From NCBI GenBank assembly GCA_036559195.1, contig DATBTN010000023.1, forward strand, positions 1 to 45,934: a stretch of 45,934 bases of DNA, in the 5' to 3' direction. The stretch comes from Candidatus Baltobacteraceae bacterium (GTDB taxonomy: Bacteria > Vulcanimicrobiota > Vulcanimicrobiia > Vulcanimicrobiales > Vulcanimicrobiaceae). The position numbers and the translations under genes are program-made. Below, piece by piece: positions 24,248 to 31,227 of this stretch. Every line of letters starts with the position of its first letter. Position 1 is the first letter of the stretch. Under the pieces are notes generated by a model. It was not told the origin of the DNA. It was given only the letters and a program-made list of their open reading frames with translations, and made no database searches.

Positions 24248-24422
24248 TAGCGCTCCGATTCAGGGGTTCGTGCCATAATCCCACTCGTCTTTTCCGCCGG
24301 GGCTTCGTCTCTCATCGGTCACAACGCTACGGCGTTGCTCCCTCTTCGCTCCCTCTTCGCTCCTCGTCCCAGCGAAAAATCCTTCGCGGGCTTACGGCAC
24401 GAACCCCTGAATCGGAGCGCTA
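24248..24422. repeat. 175-bp element with 27-bp perfect terminal inverted repeats
   Basis: Bases 24248-24274 and 24396-24422 are perfect inverted copies, starting TAGCGCTCCGATTCAGG on the outside. Inside, a further stretch is imperfectly complementary, and a short direct repeat CGCTCCCTCTT occurs twice. The outermost bases of the right arm form the TAG stop of the CxxCH barrel gene. No target duplication is obvious. It could be a MITE-like or REP-like element, or a large intercistronic hairpin in the mRNA. It separates the barrel gene from the response regulator gene. Confidence 0.7.
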
Positions 24423-25541
24423 CTCTTTCGACGGCCAGGGGAATCCCACCGTCAGCGCCGCGCCCAAATGACCGGGGCCGCCGACGATTTGCTGCTGCTG
24501 GATCAGCAGCCGCGCGTGCGGCGTGATGTGGAACGCGGTGTAGAAGACCACGTCGCGCGTAACGAACGGCGTGGCGGCGGCGTCGTAACGGATGCCGAGG
24601 TAAGCGTGCGGCGTCAGATAGTACTTCAGGCGAGCGTACCCGCCGCTCGAACCGATGAGGGTGCCGAACCCGTCGGCATTGCGATCGTTGCCCCACCACT
24701 GTTCGGCTTGCAGGTCGAAGCGCTGTTTCGCGGCGTGCAGCAGCAGGCCATACCGGCGGTAGGGGTCGTTAAACGGCGCGCGACCGGTCGTTACGATGCG
24801 TCGAGAGCCCTCGAGCGCCGCCGCACCGACATCCACGAGCGAGGAAATCGGGGTTCGCACGAAGATTCCCACCTCGGGCGTCGCCGCCGAGGTCGACTCG
24901 CCCGTCGAAATCGGCTTACCGCCGTATGCGGCACCCTTGAACTCGCCTAAATCGGCCACGAGATCGGTGCGAAAGACGCCGATCGTGCGTTCGGCTTGAA
25001 CGCCCCAGCGCGGCGAGGAAAGCGCCAGATCGTTGAGCCCGACGTGCGAGCCGTAGTAGCCGTACGGGGCAAGATCGTCGAGCCGCTGTCCGGGCGATTG
25101 CGCCAGCGGCAACTCGAAGAGTCCGGCGCGGTAGAGCGAGTGCGTGTGCGCGTCGTACGTTGCCAGGTACGCCAAAAAGAAGCCGCCCGGTCCGCCGCCG
25201 GCACCGAGGTTGTAGTGAACGAAAGCGCTTACGGCGCCGATGTCGGCGTTGGAAAGAATGACGCCGCCCGGCGAAAAACGCCGGCTGCCGGCCGCCGGAT
25301 CGCGTTCGTACTCGAGCTGATACCGGATGGCGACGCCCGTCGTTCCATGTTTGGGCAGTGGCAAGCGGTAACCGCCGTCGCGAAAATGATTGCCGAACGC
25401 GTTGAGTTCGGGGAGGACCGAATGGCAGGCGCCGCATTGCAGTTGATAGCGCTGCGCGAACAGCGGAATCGCGCTCGCACGTGTCGTGGCGAGCGCACAG
25501 GCAAGTACGCAAATGAGCAGAGCGAAGAGCTTATTGCGCAA
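24420..25541 (-). CDS. Outer-membrane barrel protein with one c-type heme motif
   Basis: A 373-residue exported protein with signal peptide MRNKLFALLICVLACALATT. One heme c site lies at the N-terminus: C36-G-A-C39-H40, in YQLQCGACHSVLPELNAFG, followed by NHFRDGGYRLP. The rest is strand-rich, with aromatic ends (VAIRYQLEYERD, ARLKYYLTPHAYLGIRYDAAAT, HITPHARLLIQQQQIV), typical of a porin-like barrel. A heme-tagged barrel suggests electron transfer across or at the outer membrane. It overlaps the upstream cupredoxin lipoprotein gene by 11 bases. No characterised homologue comes to mind. Confidence 0.82.
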   Translation of the reverse strand: MRNKLFALLICVLACALATTRASAIPLFAQRYQLQCGACHSVLPELNAFGNHFRDGGYRLPLPKHGTTGVAIRYQLEYERDPAAGSRRFSPGGVILSNADIGAVSAFVHYNLGAGGGPGGFFLAYLATYDAHTHSLYRAGLFELPLAQSPGQRLDDLAPYGYYGSHVGLNDLALSSPRWGVQAERTIGVFRTDLVADLGEFKGAAYGGKPISTGESTSAATPEVGIFVRTPISSLVDVGAAALEGSRRIVTTGRAPFNDPYRRYGLLLHAAKQRFDLQAEQWWGNDRNADGFGTLIGSSGGYARLKYYLTPHAYLGIRYDAAATPFVTRDVVFYTAFHITPHARLLIQQQQIVGGPGHLGAALTVGFPWPSKE

Positions 25542-25995
25542 CGATCGTTCCTCGCATGGGCGCGCCGTAGTGAAAGAAGCAGCCGAAAAGGTACGTGCCG
25601 GGGCGATCGATTGCGATGTTCTGCGAACCGCTGCCGGCTTGCATCGTGCCGCTGCTCCACGGCGCCGAGATGACCGAACCGCTCTGTGTCTGCGCGGATC
25701 CCGCGAACGGCGACCCGCTTGGGAACGTCGTTGCTCCGGGGATCAGCGTCGCGGTGTGAGCGAAACCGTCGCTGTTGACGAAGCGAATCGTCGAGCCGAC
25801 GGCGACCGTGGTGACGGCCGGTGCGTATCCGCCGCTCTCTCCAGCGGCGGTTTGCGTCGGCGCGTGCTGGGTCAAGTTGACATCGATGACGCTGCCGGAG
25901 CCGCCGGCGGGTGGTGGAGTTCCGGCGGCTCCGGGCGTGCACGCCGCGCAAAGCACGCAGAGCGCGGCGACCGCGAACGATGCATCGATTTTCAC
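25531..25995 (-). CDS. Cupredoxin-like copper lipoprotein
   Basis: A 154-residue lipoprotein (lipobox VLCAAC, acylated C19). A proline- and glycine-rich linker precedes a cupredoxin fold. The copper ligands are H80 in GFAHTATL, then C139, H142 and M147 in FGCFFHYGAPM. VTTVAVGSTIRFVNSDGFAHTATL is the canonical strand. It should carry an electron or copper ion at the membrane surface. It overlaps SCO (ATGA, 25992-25995) and the barrel gene, so all three are translationally coupled. A second copy of this type, with the same ligand spacing, lies at 26555-27181. Confidence 0.9.
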   Translation of the reverse strand: MKIDASFAVAALCVLCAACTPGAAGTPPPAGGSGSVIDVNLTQHAPTQTAAGESGGYAPAVTTVAVGSTIRFVNSDGFAHTATLIPGATTFPSGSPFAGSAQTQSGSVISAPWSSGTMQAGSGSQNIAIDRPGTYLFGCFFHYGAPMRGTIVAQ

Positions 25996-26555
25996 GACGC
26001 GAGCGCTCGCCAGTTTTGGTGAAGGATCGCGACGAGCATCGTGCCGAGGTCGGTCGAGGCGATGATCGTCTTGCGCAGCCTTCCGTGCGTATCGATAAAA
26101 TACACGAACGTGGTGTGCACGTCGGCGTAACCGCGTTCGCCCCGTTCCGCAATCACCTTGAATTGCGTCATGATCGCGTGGACGTCGGCCACGTTCCCGC
26201 TGGCGAGCAGCCAGTTGTGGGGGTTAGCCGAGAAAACGTTGGCCAAATGCCGCATGGTCGCCGCCGAGTCGTGTTCGGGATCGAGCGTGACCGTTAACAG
26301 TCGCACGCGCAGGTGCGCGTCTTGGATTTGGCGTTGCGCCATGGCGAATTGGGCGTTCACGAGCGGGCACGCATCGGTGCAGTGTGCGGCTACGAACGTC
26401 AGCACAAGCGGCGTTCCCCGCAAGGACGCAAGCGTGAATCGGTGGCCCGTTTGATCCTGGAGATGCGGCGCCTGCGCCGCACCTCCAGGACTCGCGAGAC
26501 CGAGTGCGGCGATAGCTACCAGGATCGTCGCAGTCGCGCGAAGGTGCGTGCGCAT
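25992..26555 (-). CDS. SCO1/SenC-family copper chaperone
   Basis: A 187-residue membrane-anchored or exported protein with a thioredoxin fold. The copper site is C59-x3-C63 (HCTDAC) with H147 (YADVHTTFVYFID). SCO proteins load copper into the CuA centre of cytochrome oxidase or into other copper proteins. ATG 26555 overlaps the stop of the upstream gene (TGATG); an in-frame TTG at 26576 has no ribosome site. Lying between two cupredoxin genes, it probably supplies their copper rather than cytochrome oxidase, since no oxidase gene is present in the window. Confidence 0.9.
   Translation of the reverse strand: MRTHLRATATILVAIAALGLASPGGAAQAPHLQDQTGHRFTLASLRGTPLVLTFVAAHCTDACPLVNAQFAMAQRQIQDAHLRVRLLTVTLDPEHDSAATMRHLANVFSANPHNWLLASGNVADVHAIMTQFKVIAERGERGYADVHTTFVYFIDTHGRLRKTIIASTDLGTMLVAILHQNWRALAS
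26455..26490. repeat. 17-bp imperfect hairpin inside the SCO gene
   Basis: TCCTGGAG-A-TGCGGCGC pairs with GCGCCGCA-C-CTCCAGGA around a 2-base loop, with one A:C mismatch. It covers codons for about ASPGGAAQAPHLQ at the signal peptide cleavage region. It looks like a palindromic insertion tolerated in a linker. Confidence 0.5.
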
Positions 26556-27181
26556 CAGCAGTAGACGCCTTTGCAACCGGTTCCGCCGGTGCTGCCCGCG
26601 GGCGGTGGCGTGGCCTGCGGTCCGGGAACCGCGTTAGCACTCACTTGAATGACGTCGCGCATGGCGTTGGTCGAGTAGTGATAGGCGCATCCGATCAGGT
26701 AGGTGCCGGCATTGGCGAGGACAACGCTGACGCTGCCGCCCGGCGCGATATTGCCGCTACCGTATCCGGCGGCCAAAACGTTGCCGCCGCTGGCTCCGGT
26801 TGAAAGCGAGGGATTGGCCGGAAAATTCGCGGGCGGCGTGGCGCCGGCCGCAATCACGTTAAACGTGTGGGGAGTGGTCGATGAAAGATTCGACAGCGTT
26901 ACCGTGCTGCCGGTGGGAAATGCGAGAACTTGTGAATAGGTCGACTGCGTGAATCCGCCGACTTGCCCCCACGTTGGGTCGTTTTCGTAACCGATCGTGC
27001 CGGTCGGCAACGCGATACCGACGGTCATCGCCGCAACGCCGGTCGGCGTAGTCGGCGGCGTTGTGGGGGTATTGTTCGGGGGCGTATATCCGCCGCCGCC
27101 ACCGCCGCTGCCGCCGCCGCCGCACGCTGCGAGCGACGTGGCAAGGGCAAGCGCTGCGAAGATGGTGAGCTTCTTGTGCAT
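26555..27181 (-). CDS. Cupredoxin-like copper lipoprotein with Gly-rich linker
   Basis: A 208-residue lipoprotein (lipobox SLAAC, C20) with a glycine run right after the acylated cysteine and a Thr-Pro linker. The cupredoxin domain has H105 (TPHTFNV), C165, H168 and M174 (IGCAYHYSTNAM). The C-terminus ends GCKGVYC, two cysteines that may form a disulfide. AGGAGG sits ahead of ATG 27181. A 69-base gap separates it from the TPR gene upstream. It is a paralogue of the lipoprotein at 25531-25995. Confidence 0.88.
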   Translation of the reverse strand: MHKKLTIFAALALATSLAACGGGGSGGGGGGYTPPNNTPTTPPTTPTGVAAMTVGIALPTGTIGYENDPTWGQVGGFTQSTYSQVLAFPTGSTVTLSNLSSTTPHTFNVIAAGATPPANFPANPSLSTGASGGNVLAAGYGSGNIAPGGSVSVVLANAGTYLIGCAYHYSTNAMRDVIQVSANAVPGPQATPPPAGSTGGTGCKGVYC

Positions 27182-27250
27182 GCGATGGCCTCCTGAAAGA
27201 ACGAGCTGTTCCCGAGGTTAGCGCGCAACTATGAAAAAAGTTTGAATCGT

Positions 27251-28069
27251 TTAGTGCGAAGCGATCGAGTCGCGCATCGCTACGGCGAGCGTGCGAAGCG
27301 ACGGGTCGCCGTTGGGATCGCTCGCGACTTGCGCGAAGGCCGCGCGGGCCTGCGACTTCTTACCCTGATGCAAAAAGACGGCGCCGAGCGCGAAGCGAGC
27401 GCGTGCGTAGCTCGGGGCTAGCGCCAGGGCGGTACCGAATTCGACGCTCGCTCCACCGTAATTGCCGAGCTGTTCTTCGGCCAGACCCAAATCGTAGTGG
27501 GCGACCGCATAGCTCGGATCGCTCTGCAGTAATTTACCAAAATCGGCGCGGGCGGTTTTCGCGTCCCCATCGCGCAAGGCGACGATGCCGCGCGAGTAGA
27601 GCGCCCGCGCCGAGTCGGGCGCGATTTCGACGAATCGGTCGGCGACGGTGCGCGCGTCGCGCAGGTCGCCGCGCGCAAGATCGACCGAAATCAGGTTGGC
27701 CATCGCGGCGAGGAACCCCGGATCCAGGGCGATCGCGCCGCGGAGCGCGCGCGCGGCGTCGTCGTAGCGCTGCAAGTGCGCGTAGGCGAGGGCGAGATCG
27801 TATTGCGCGGTCGAACCGAGCGGTTCGATCGGGCGTAAGGCGACGATGCGTTCGAATTCCGGCACCGCTGCGGCCCACGCGCGCTTCGATTCGGCATCCA
27901 GCCCAATCGCAAAGCGTTCGTCGATTTCGCGTCGCGACGCGATCGCGCGCAAAGCCGGCGCATCGGTGGTTCGCACGACGGGATGCATCGACGGGTACGT
28001 CTGTGCCGAAACCGAAGCGAAGGTCGCCGCGGCCAACGCGAGCATCAACGGCATCGTTCGCAGATACAT
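27251..28069 (-). CDS. Exported TPR protein
   Basis: A 272-residue protein with signal peptide MYLRTMPLMLALAAATFASVSA. From about residue 60 it has six to seven tetratricopeptide repeats (STAQYDLALAYAHLQRYDDAARAL, ALDPGFLAAMANLISVDLARGD, SRGIVALRDGDAKTARADF, AHYDLGLAEEQLGNYGGASVEF). TPR proteins act as assembly or docking scaffolds; here it may help fold or place the copper and heme proteins. ATG 28069 begins 2 bases after the small upstream gene. The long frame extension upstream is not protein-like. Confidence 0.85.
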   Translation of the reverse strand: MYLRTMPLMLALAAATFASVSAQTYPSMHPVVRTTDAPALRAIASRREIDERFAIGLDAESKRAWAAAVPEFERIVALRPIEPLGSTAQYDLALAYAHLQRYDDAARALRGAIALDPGFLAAMANLISVDLARGDLRDARTVADRFVEIAPDSARALYSRGIVALRDGDAKTARADFGKLLQSDPSYAVAHYDLGLAEEQLGNYGGASVEFGTALALAPSYARARFALGAVFLHQGKKSQARAAFAQVASDPNGDPSLRTLAVAMRDSIASH

Positions 28070-28071
28070 CG

Positions 28072-28329
28072 TCAGAGCGAGGGATTCGCGGCGGGCAGCT
28101 CGGCCTCGTGCGCGCGTTTTGCCGCCGCCGCCCGTTCGGGCGCACAGGCCCACCCGGCGCGACCGGACTCCGCGATCGGAGCTAGCAGCGCGGGAGCGGC
28201 CGAAGGAAGCGCGCCGTTCGCGATCAGCGATTCGAGCGATTCTGCGCCCGCCACGGCGAAACGCGTCGAAGCGATGGCTGCGGCGAGCAACCCTGCGAGC
28301 GCGATCCGGCGGATGAAACGGCTTGACAT
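28072..28329 (-). CDS. Small secreted protein of unknown function, first gene of the cluster
   Basis: An 85-residue protein with an N-terminal signal (MSSRFIRRIALAGLLAAAIA, about 28 residues). The mature part is short and alanine-rich with single cysteine and histidine residues (GWACAPERAAAAKRAHEAEL). ATG 28329 lies 7 bases after a -10 TATAAT, so this may be a leaderless message. It is followed after 2 bases by the TPR gene. No family is recognised. It is too small for a barrel and has no cupredoxin pattern. Confidence 0.6.
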   Translation of the reverse strand: MSSRFIRRIALAGLLAAAIASTRFAVAGAESLESLIANGALPSAAPALLAPIAESGRAGWACAPERAAAAKRAHEAELPAANPSL

Positions 28330-28336
28330 CACTCCA

Positions 28337-28342
28337 ATTATA
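28337..28342 (-). promoter_or_regulatory. -10 element of the copper/heme cluster, placed for a leaderless mRNA
   Basis: TATAAT on the minus strand, with only 7 bases before the start codon at 28329, so transcription should begin at or near the A of ATG. The best -35 candidate (TTCACG) is at a wide 19-base spacing. The same AT-rich stretch gives TATAAC on the plus strand for the divergent receptor gene. Confidence 0.5.
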
Positions 28343-28362
28343 ACCCAAGGTCTGAAGAATCC

Positions 28363-30186
28363 GTGAAATGTTTGATGGTTTGCTTGCTCGCGGCGCTTAC
28401 GGCCGCCCCGGCGTGGGGGCAGGGAACTCCGCTGGTGGTCGGCGCCGTGCGCGATCAAAATGGGGCTCCGGTGGCGAGAGCGCTCGTCCGAGCGGTTGGT
28501 ACCGGGAACCTCGAAACGGCCTCCACCGATTCCAACGGGACGTTCGCATTGCGTGCGAGCGGCGTTTCCACGCTGGAGATCGCGTGCGCGTTTTGCCGGA
28601 CCCAGCGGGTCTCGGTCGTGCCCGGCGTGCCGGTCGTTGCGATCGTCCACCGCTACGCTGCGCTTTTGGCGCAGACGCCGTCGCCATCGGACCTGGCGAG
28701 TCTCCCGTACGCGCATGTTGAGTCCGCACTCGCGTTGCGGCCGTTCACCGTGCTCGAAGATACGTCGGCGCTCGTTCCGGGTGCGAGCCTGTCGGATCGC
28801 GGACTCGCGCGCGGCGGCGGCCTGGTTCTCGATGCGGGCGTTCCTAACTACGATCCGGTTACCAACGCGTCGCCGTTCTTAACGACGCCGCAATTTTACG
28901 CCCGCGGCGTCGACGTGCGGCCGCCATTCGATGCGTTCCAGTACGGCGATCGGGCTGGCGGCGGAACGTTTGCCATCGATCCGATCGGCGAACCGGCAAC
29001 GAGCGCAACGGCGCTCGGCGGCGACGACGCGGTCTTCAATCTCGCCGAATCGACGCCGCGCGGCGGCGCGGCGCTCGGCTCCTCGTCCAACGGGATCGAT
29101 CTTCGAAAGCGCATCGACGCAGACTGGACGATTCCGGCGAGTTCCGATTCGCTGCTGACGCTCGCGGCGAGCATTGCTCAAGGGCGCGTCGCACCGTCCG
29201 GCGGTTCGTATCTCGAAAGCAGTTTCGGCGCGTTGCGGGCGAGATACGATCGCGTACGCGAAAACGACGTGCACGTGCAAGTGCTGGCGGATCGCGGAAC
29301 GTACGACCTCCAGGCGGGGCGCGAATCGACGGCGCTTTGGAGCGATGTGGCCGCCGAGATCGGTATCGCGCCGGCGACGCCCGTCGGGTTTTTCGCAGAT
29401 CTCGGCTTGCGTTCGTCGAGCGGTCTGTACGATGCGCGGGAGTACACGATCCCGCTCGAGTACGCCGCGATCGAACAGCAGCACGCCGACGCCGGTTTGC
29501 GGGTGGTTGGCAAAGATTACGATCTCAGCGCCGGGATCGCGGCGTTCGATATCGGCTATCGGCGTGGAACGCTCGGCGGACCGCCGTTACGATCGCTCGT
29601 TGCGTCGCCGGCGGTCGATCTTCAGCTGGCGCCCGGCCGGCGTTTGAGCGCGCGGCTTGGCCTCGCCCAGACGTTCCGTCTCCCGACCGTGCTCGAAGCC
29701 TATGCGAATCCGCCGTTTTCGACGCATCTTCCCTACGATCGCAACGATCTGGCGAGCGCGACGCTGAGCTATACGGATCTGCGCCGGCTGCGCGTCGACT
29801 TCACCGCAGCGACCCAAGCCGTGCACGACCTCGATTGGGGAAACGTCAACTCCGTCGGCATCGCCGCGACGTGGCAGTTTGCCCCGGCGTTTTCGGCGCG
29901 CGTGTGGGAACTCGACGTGCGAGACTCGACGATCTCGAACCGGTCGTACGTTGCGGAAACGCTGCCGAAAACGGCGACGGTCGGCTCGCTGTGGATCACC
30001 TACGAAAACGACGCGCGCGTACGAGTCGACGCCATTTGGCGCCGCGATCTCCTCGACAACCTCGCCGACGAACATCTCGACGGCTCGATCTCCGCTCCGC
30101 TCGCACCCAACGTTCGTTGGTTTATCGGAACCGAGCGCTATCGTCGCAGCCGGTACGTCGATCTCGGAATTCGTTTCACGCGGTAG
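28363..30186 (+). CDS. TonB-dependent receptor-like barrel with carboxypeptidase-regulatory domain
   Basis: A 607-residue outer-membrane protein with signal peptide (GTG 28363 or ATG 28375, MVCLLAALTAAPAWG). Residues about 24-95 are a CarboxypepD_reg-like Ig fold (VVGAVRDQNGAPVARALVRAVG..ETASTDSNGTFALRA). A plug-like region follows, short for a TonB receptor, and then a barrel (LSARLGLAQTFRLPTVLEAYANPPF is the typical TonB receptor barrel segment). It is shorter than most receptors. It probably imports a metal complex or other ligand with TonB. Divergent from the copper/heme cluster. Confidence 0.82.
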   Translation: MKCLMVCLLAALTAAPAWGQGTPLVVGAVRDQNGAPVARALVRAVGTGNLETASTDSNGTFALRASGVSTLEIACAFCRTQRVSVVPGVPVVAIVHRYAALLAQTPSPSDLASLPYAHVESALALRPFTVLEDTSALVPGASLSDRGLARGGGLVLDAGVPNYDPVTNASPFLTTPQFYARGVDVRPPFDAFQYGDRAGGGTFAIDPIGEPATSATALGGDDAVFNLAESTPRGGAALGSSSNGIDLRKRIDADWTIPASSDSLLTLAASIAQGRVAPSGGSYLESSFGALRARYDRVRENDVHVQVLADRGTYDLQAGRESTALWSDVAAEIGIAPATPVGFFADLGLRSSSGLYDAREYTIPLEYAAIEQQHADAGLRVVGKDYDLSAGIAAFDIGYRRGTLGGPPLRSLVASPAVDLQLAPGRRLSARLGLAQTFRLPTVLEAYANPPFSTHLPYDRNDLASATLSYTDLRRLRVDFTAATQAVHDLDWGNVNSVGIAATWQFAPAFSARVWELDVRDSTISNRSYVAETLPKTATVGSLWITYENDARVRVDAIWRRDLLDNLADEHLDGSISAPLAPNVRWFIGTERYRRSRYVDLGIRFTR

Positions 30187-31044
30187 TTAGGACAACCCCA
30201 TCACTTTGCGGACGATGGCGTCGCGCGCCCGCTCCGGCAGATAGGATATGAGCCGCTGCATCCGCGCGGGGCCGCCCAAGAGATATCGCGCGCGGGGACG
30301 GCGCGCGGTAAGCGCGTGCAGAATCGCGCGCGCGCAAACCTCCGCGGGCATTCCGTCGCGCTCTTGCACCGCGGTAAGTTCGATCAAGCGCGTCATTGCG
30401 TCGCCGTAGCGCTCCATCGCTTGCGGACCCAAACGTTTGGCCAGCGTGTCGCCGCCGGCGCGTCCCTTCGCCCAAATCGGGGTCTTCACCGCGCCCGGCT
30501 CGAGCAGCGAAACGGCGATGCCTGCGGGGGCGAGTTCTAGCCGAAAGACGTCGGCGACCGCCTCGAGCGCGAACTTCGATGCGCTGTACGGCCCGACGAA
30601 CGGCGTCGCCAGCAGCCCCGCGATCGATCCGACGAATACGATGCGCCCCTTCGTTTTGCGAAGAGCCGGCAAGAACGCCTGGGAAACCGCGACGTGACCG
30701 AAGACGTTGACTTCGAATTGACGGCGCAGGTGCTCCACCGGCAAGAATTCGAGCGGTCCGGCGAGCGCGATTCCGGCATTGTTCACGAGACCCCGCAGCG
30801 GCACGCCGCTCTCTGCCACGAGTTGAGCCGCGGCCGCAATCGTGTCGGGGAGCGTAACGTCGACGATTACGGGCCGGATCGAGGGATTCTGCGCGGTCAG
30901 GCGCTCGCCGTCGGCGTTTTGGCGGACACCGGCGAAGACGACGAAGCCTTCCCGCGCGAGGAGCAGGGCGGTCGCTTCGCCGATTCCGGTCGAGGCGCCG
31001 GTAATCATCACCGCTTGCTTCGGGGCGCTTTCGATGGTAGTCAT
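30187..31044 (-). CDS. Classical short-chain dehydrogenase/reductase
   Basis: A 285-residue NAD(P)-dependent oxidoreductase. The cofactor loop is TGASTGIGEA, the structural NNAG is LVNNAGIAL, the catalytic serine is in FVGSIAG and the Y-x3-K is YSASK. The C-terminal part is extended (GGPARMQRLISYLPERARDAIVRKVMGL), as in SDRs acting on retinol-like or steroid-like lipids. The substrate is unknown. GAGGAG lies about 13 bases before ATG 31044. It ends one base from the convergent receptor gene stop. Confidence 0.9.
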   Translation of the reverse strand: MTTIESAPKQAVMITGASTGIGEATALLLAREGFVVFAGVRQNADGERLTAQNPSIRPVIVDVTLPDTIAAAAQLVAESGVPLRGLVNNAGIALAGPLEFLPVEHLRRQFEVNVFGHVAVSQAFLPALRKTKGRIVFVGSIAGLLATPFVGPYSASKFALEAVADVFRLELAPAGIAVSLLEPGAVKTPIWAKGRAGGDTLAKRLGPQAMERYGDAMTRLIELTAVQERDGMPAEVCARAILHALTARRPRARYLLGGPARMQRLISYLPERARDAIVRKVMGLS

Positions 31045-31105
31045 CGTATCCGTGATTCTCCTCGGAAGTGCGTTTAACTCGCTGCCCGGCTCGGAATAAG
31101 GGCGT

Positions 31106-31162
31106 ATGAGTAATGAGAAGCCGAATCAGGAGCTTCCGCCGGACGTACCAAGCGGCGAATGA
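31106..31162 (+). CDS. Possible 18-residue micro-ORF before a terminator
   Basis: ATG 31106 behind AATAAGGG starts MSNEKPNQELPPDVPSGE, an acidic peptide that stops 11 bases before the terminator at 31174. It lies in the 183-base gap between the divergent SDR start and the pnp end. No homology is claimed; the case rests on the ribosome site and terminator position. Confidence 0.25.
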   Translation: MSNEKPNQELPPDVPSGE

Positions 31163-31173
31163 CCGACCACGAG

Positions 31174-31212
31174 AAGAAAGGGCTCGCATCGCTGCGAGCC
31201 CTTTCTTTTTTT
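31174..31212. terminator. Intrinsic terminator, pnp 3' end
   Basis: AAGAAAGGGCTCGCA pairs with TGCGAGCCCTTTCTT over a 4-base loop (31174-31207), followed by a T-run on the plus strand. It lies 21 bases past the pnp stop on the minus strand, where the outer stem gives a shorter run TTTCTT. Confidence 0.75.
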
Positions 31213-31227
31213 GTTCCTTGAAACGGG

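Noticed and set aside
28323..28328. TTGACA as a plus-strand -35 box for the receptor gene
   Set aside because: It is only 10 bases from the nearest -10-like sequence (TATAAC), too close for a sigma-70 promoter.
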